The translations under genes were made by a program, and so were the position numbers. From Paludibacter jiangxiensis (GTDB lineage: Bacteria > Bacteroidota > Bacteroidia > Bacteroidales > Paludibacteraceae), in contig NZ_BDCR01000004.1 in the NCBI RefSeq assembly GCF_001618385.1, forward strand, positions 310,001-374,000: a stretch of DNA of 64,000 nucleotides, in the 5' to 3' direction. The number at the start of each line of letters is the position of its first letter. Position 1 is the stretch's first letter. This document shows, in pieces, positions 61,826 through 64,000 of the stretch. The notes under the pieces were generated by a model. The model was not told the DNA's origin, did no database searches, and saw only the letters and a list, made by a program, of their open reading frames with translations.

Positions 61826-64000
61826 ATGAAGCAAAAAAAGATAGGCTTTATAGCATGGGCAATGCGTAATCATAACATAACCAATTTATTGGTCGTTATG
61901 TTTGTGATTTTCGGTGTGGTGGCGTTACTTAAAATGCCCCGCAATGAGTTCCCTCAGTTTACCATTCGTCAGGGAGTGGTTGTTGGGGTGTATCCGGGTG
62001 CAACCTCTTCCGAAGTGGAAGAACAATTGACGAAACAGGTTGAAAATTATCTCTTTGGATTCAAGGAGGTGAAAAAGAAAGATACCTATTCCGAATCGAA
62101 AGACGGGATGATGTATATTTATGTGGAGCTCAACGATGACGTAAAAAATGCCGATGAGTTTTGGTCGAAGCTGAAGCATGGTCTGAACGAATTCAAATCG
62201 TCGTTGCCCACCGGGGTGTTGGCTCTGATTGCCAACAGCGATTTCGGCGATACGTCTGCGCTGCTGATCTCCCTGTCGTCGGATACCAAGGGATACAAAG
62301 AGATGGAAGAGCAGCTGAAGAAGCTGAAAGCCGAATGTCGGAAAATCCCCGCTGCATCGAAGATTAAAGATTACGGTATTCAGCGTGAAAAAATTTATGT
62401 AAACGTCGAACCGGAGAAGTTGAATGAGTACAATATCAAATCGTTATCGTTGCTGGCACAGTATCAGCCCAATGGGTTGGTTTCTCCGGCCGGAACCCTG
62501 AAAACGGGTACCAACAATCTCAGTGTTCATTTTCCGCCGAACTTTCAATCGGAAAAAGATTTGGCCGATCAGATTGTATTCTCCGACCCGAAGGGTGGGG
62601 TGGTGCGCCTGAAAGATATTGCGACGATAGAACGTTGCAGCGATAAAGATCCGGACAGCTATATCAAACAGAATGGAAAGAGAACCATTTTGCTTTCGCT
62701 CGAAATGCAGCCGGGTAATAATATTGTTTCGTTTGGTAAGGATGTGCAACAGGCACTCGATAATTTCAAAAAGCATTGTCCGAGTGGCATCGAAGTAAAT
62801 GTTATTTCCAATCTTCCGGAGTATGTGAACGAATCGGTTACCGATTTTATGCGCGAATTTGTGATCGCGATTATTGCCGTAGTGCTGGTGGTAATGTTGT
62901 TGCTGCCGCGCCGTGTGGCTTCCATTGCCGGGTTAACGGTGCCCATCTCGGTAATGATTACGCTTGGATTTCTCTACTTCTTCGGCGTGGAACTCAACAC
63001 CGTTTCGTTGGCAGGATTGATCCTGGTGCTGGGGATGATTGTGGATAACTCCATTGTGGTGATCGACAACTATGTCGATAAGAAGGATCATAAAATGTTT
63101 TCGTGGCATGCAGCCATCAAGAGTGCACGCGAGCTGGTAACACCTATCATTACGGCAACGCTGGCCATCTGTGTGGTTTACATCCCGCTCGGGTTTATGA
63201 TGCCCGGAACCTCCGGTGACTTCCTTAAGCCGTTGCCTCTGACTATTTGTATTGCATTAGTGGTTTCTGTGGCCGTTGCACTCTTTGTTGTTCCGTTCCT
63301 TAACTTCTATTTTATCAAGAAAGGGCTTAAAGCAGATGATGAAAAAAAGAGCAAGTCGTTTCTGGATATTATGCAGGCGGCCTTTGATGCAACCCTCGAG
63401 AAGGCATTCCGTCATCCCAAACGTACTTTGGCTATCGGTGTGGGCTCTATTGTTTTGGCCATTGTTCTGTTCAAAAGCATCGATCAACGTCTGTTTCCCG
63501 AGGTAGAGCGTAATCAGTTTGCCGTAGAGGTCTATCTGGATGAAGGTGCTTCGCTTGAAAGTACCGCCAAGATTATGAATCAACTCTCGGACATGCTCGA
63601 AAAAGACAAACGCGTGACGAAGGTTACCAGTTTTATCGGAACCAGTTCTCCCCGCTTCCATACCGCTTATGCTCCCCACATGCCGGCTCCAAACTATGGC
63701 CAGTTGATGGTAAACACGATCGATAACGAAGCAACCCGTGAAATTTGTGAAGAGTATAACAATAAACTTGCAGGTGCTTTTCCGAACGCGCATGTGAAGT
63801 GGAAAATTCTTGCCCTTCAAAAGAGTAAATATCCTATCGAATTGCGTATTACCGGCGATTCTATTAAGGATATCCGCAAGGCAGAGGCCATGGTCGATTC
63901 GGTGATTAAACCGGTGAAAGGTATTGCCTGGGTAAATCCCGATTGGGGCCAGAAGAGCCAAAGCATTCGCGTCGATCTCGATAAAGACAAGGCCAATCGC
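61826..64000 (+). CDS. RND efflux transporter permease, 3' end beyond window
   Basis: Open from the ATG at 61826 to the end of the window, 725 codons with no stop, so the protein is incomplete here (family size about 1000-1050). N-terminal MKQKKIGFIAWAMRNHNITN leads to TM1, then the porter domain (MPRNEFPQFTIRQGVVVGVY, PGATSSEVEEQLTKQVENYL). TM2-TM6 include GLILVLGMIVDNSIVVIDNY, the region with the conserved TM4 Asp residues of the proton relay. A second porter half begins near residue 560. It exports drugs or toxic compounds with the adaptor and an outer-membrane channel. Confidence 0.92.
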   Translation, partial: MKQKKIGFIAWAMRNHNITNLLVVMFVIFGVVALLKMPRNEFPQFTIRQGVVVGVYPGATSSEVEEQLTKQVENYLFGFKEVKKKDTYSESKDGMMYIYVELNDDVKNADEFWSKLKHGLNEFKSSLPTGVLALIANSDFGDTSALLISLSSDTKGYKEMEEQLKKLKAECRKIPAASKIKDYGIQREKIYVNVEPEKLNEYNIKSLSLLAQYQPNGLVSPAGTLKTGTNNLSVHFPPNFQSEKDLADQIVFSDPKGGVVRLKDIATIERCSDKDPDSYIKQNGKRTILLSLEMQPGNNIVSFGKDVQQALDNFKKHCPSGIEVNVISNLPEYVNESVTDFMREFVIAIIAVVLVVMLLLPRRVASIAGLTVPISVMITLGFLYFFGVELNTVSLAGLILVLGMIVDNSIVVIDNYVDKKDHKMFSWHAAIKSARELVTPIITATLAICVVYIPLGFMMPGTSGDFLKPLPLTICIALVVSVAVALFVVPFLNFYFIKKGLKADDEKKSKSFLDIMQAAFDATLEKAFRHPKRTLAIGVGSIVLAIVLFKSIDQRLFPEVERNQFAVEVYLDEGASLESTAKIMNQLSDMLEKDKRVTKVTSFIGTSSPRFHTAYAPHMPAPNYGQLMVNTIDNEATREICEEYNNKLAGAFPNAHVKWKILALQKSKYPIELRITGDSIKDIRKAEAMVDSVIKPVKGIAWVNPDWGQKSQSIRVDLDKDKANR

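Overview
The window looks like chromosomal DNA of a Bacteroidota member, most likely order Bacteroidales. The evidence is a set of type IX secretion genes (porU, porV, and an M6 protease with a PorSS-like C-terminal domain), a SusC/ZnuD-style TonB receptor with an N-terminal carboxypeptidase-like domain, a FeoA-FeoB fusion, lipoproteins with Bacteroidota-type signals, almost no Shine-Dalgarno sequences, and promoter-like TAnnTTTG boxes just upstream of many starts. Rex, FeoAB, a hemerythrin-like protein and a homodimeric GcvP suggest an anaerobic or microaerophilic, amino-acid/peptide-using lifestyle (inference). I see no rRNA, tRNA, CRISPR, prophage or intact insertion sequence.

Layout. 0-8.2 kb: CPBP membrane protease (-), then a run of small metabolic genes on + (ketopantoate reductase, cupin, GNAT, PhzF-like isomerase, patatin, M13 peptidase). 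8.2-16.8 kb: copper P-type ATPase with a small HMA protein, a DEAD-box helicase, a TlpA-like thioredoxin (-), an Old-Yellow-Enzyme-type oxidoreductase, a small membrane protein and Hsp20. 16.9-30.7 kb, mostly minus strand: DUF3089 hydrolase (+), ParE, a Kelch/IPT lipoprotein with a beta-barrel partner, and an accessory stretch (23.5-28.8 kb) of lipoproteins. That stretch includes a Hint-domain lipoprotein, a truncated paralogue of its N-terminal part, a DUF2905 gene with a stop at codon 2, a K+ channel, and then a DUF4382 lipoprotein. It ends with a GNAT-nitrilase fusion.

30.8-45.5 kb: small Cys-motif protein plus TonB receptor, POT peptide transporter, secreted M6 protease, OPT-family transporter, GcvP, Rex and an FAH-family hydrolase. 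The protease and the two transporters together suggest extracellular protein digestion and peptide uptake. 45.5-56.9 kb: porU and porV, then ispF / hemerythrin-like / LuxR-type regulator, then an iron cluster (OprB-like porin, FeoAB, CDF-like transporter, and a 56-residue FeoB-associated Cys-rich protein). 56.9-64 kb: alpha/beta hydrolase, DUF72, a gene-decay scar with a TPM-domain fragment, and a TetR-regulated RND efflux operon that runs off the window.

The most distinctive non-coding feature is a recurrent class of nested palindromes made of tiny GC-rich hairpins. They fill several intergenic gaps (about 2.98, 4.7, 8.4, 33.9 and 50.3 kb). The most interesting protein-level observations are the Hint-domain lipoprotein locus and the hemerythrin / phosphorylation-site-less LuxR regulator pair placed beside the ferrous-iron genes.
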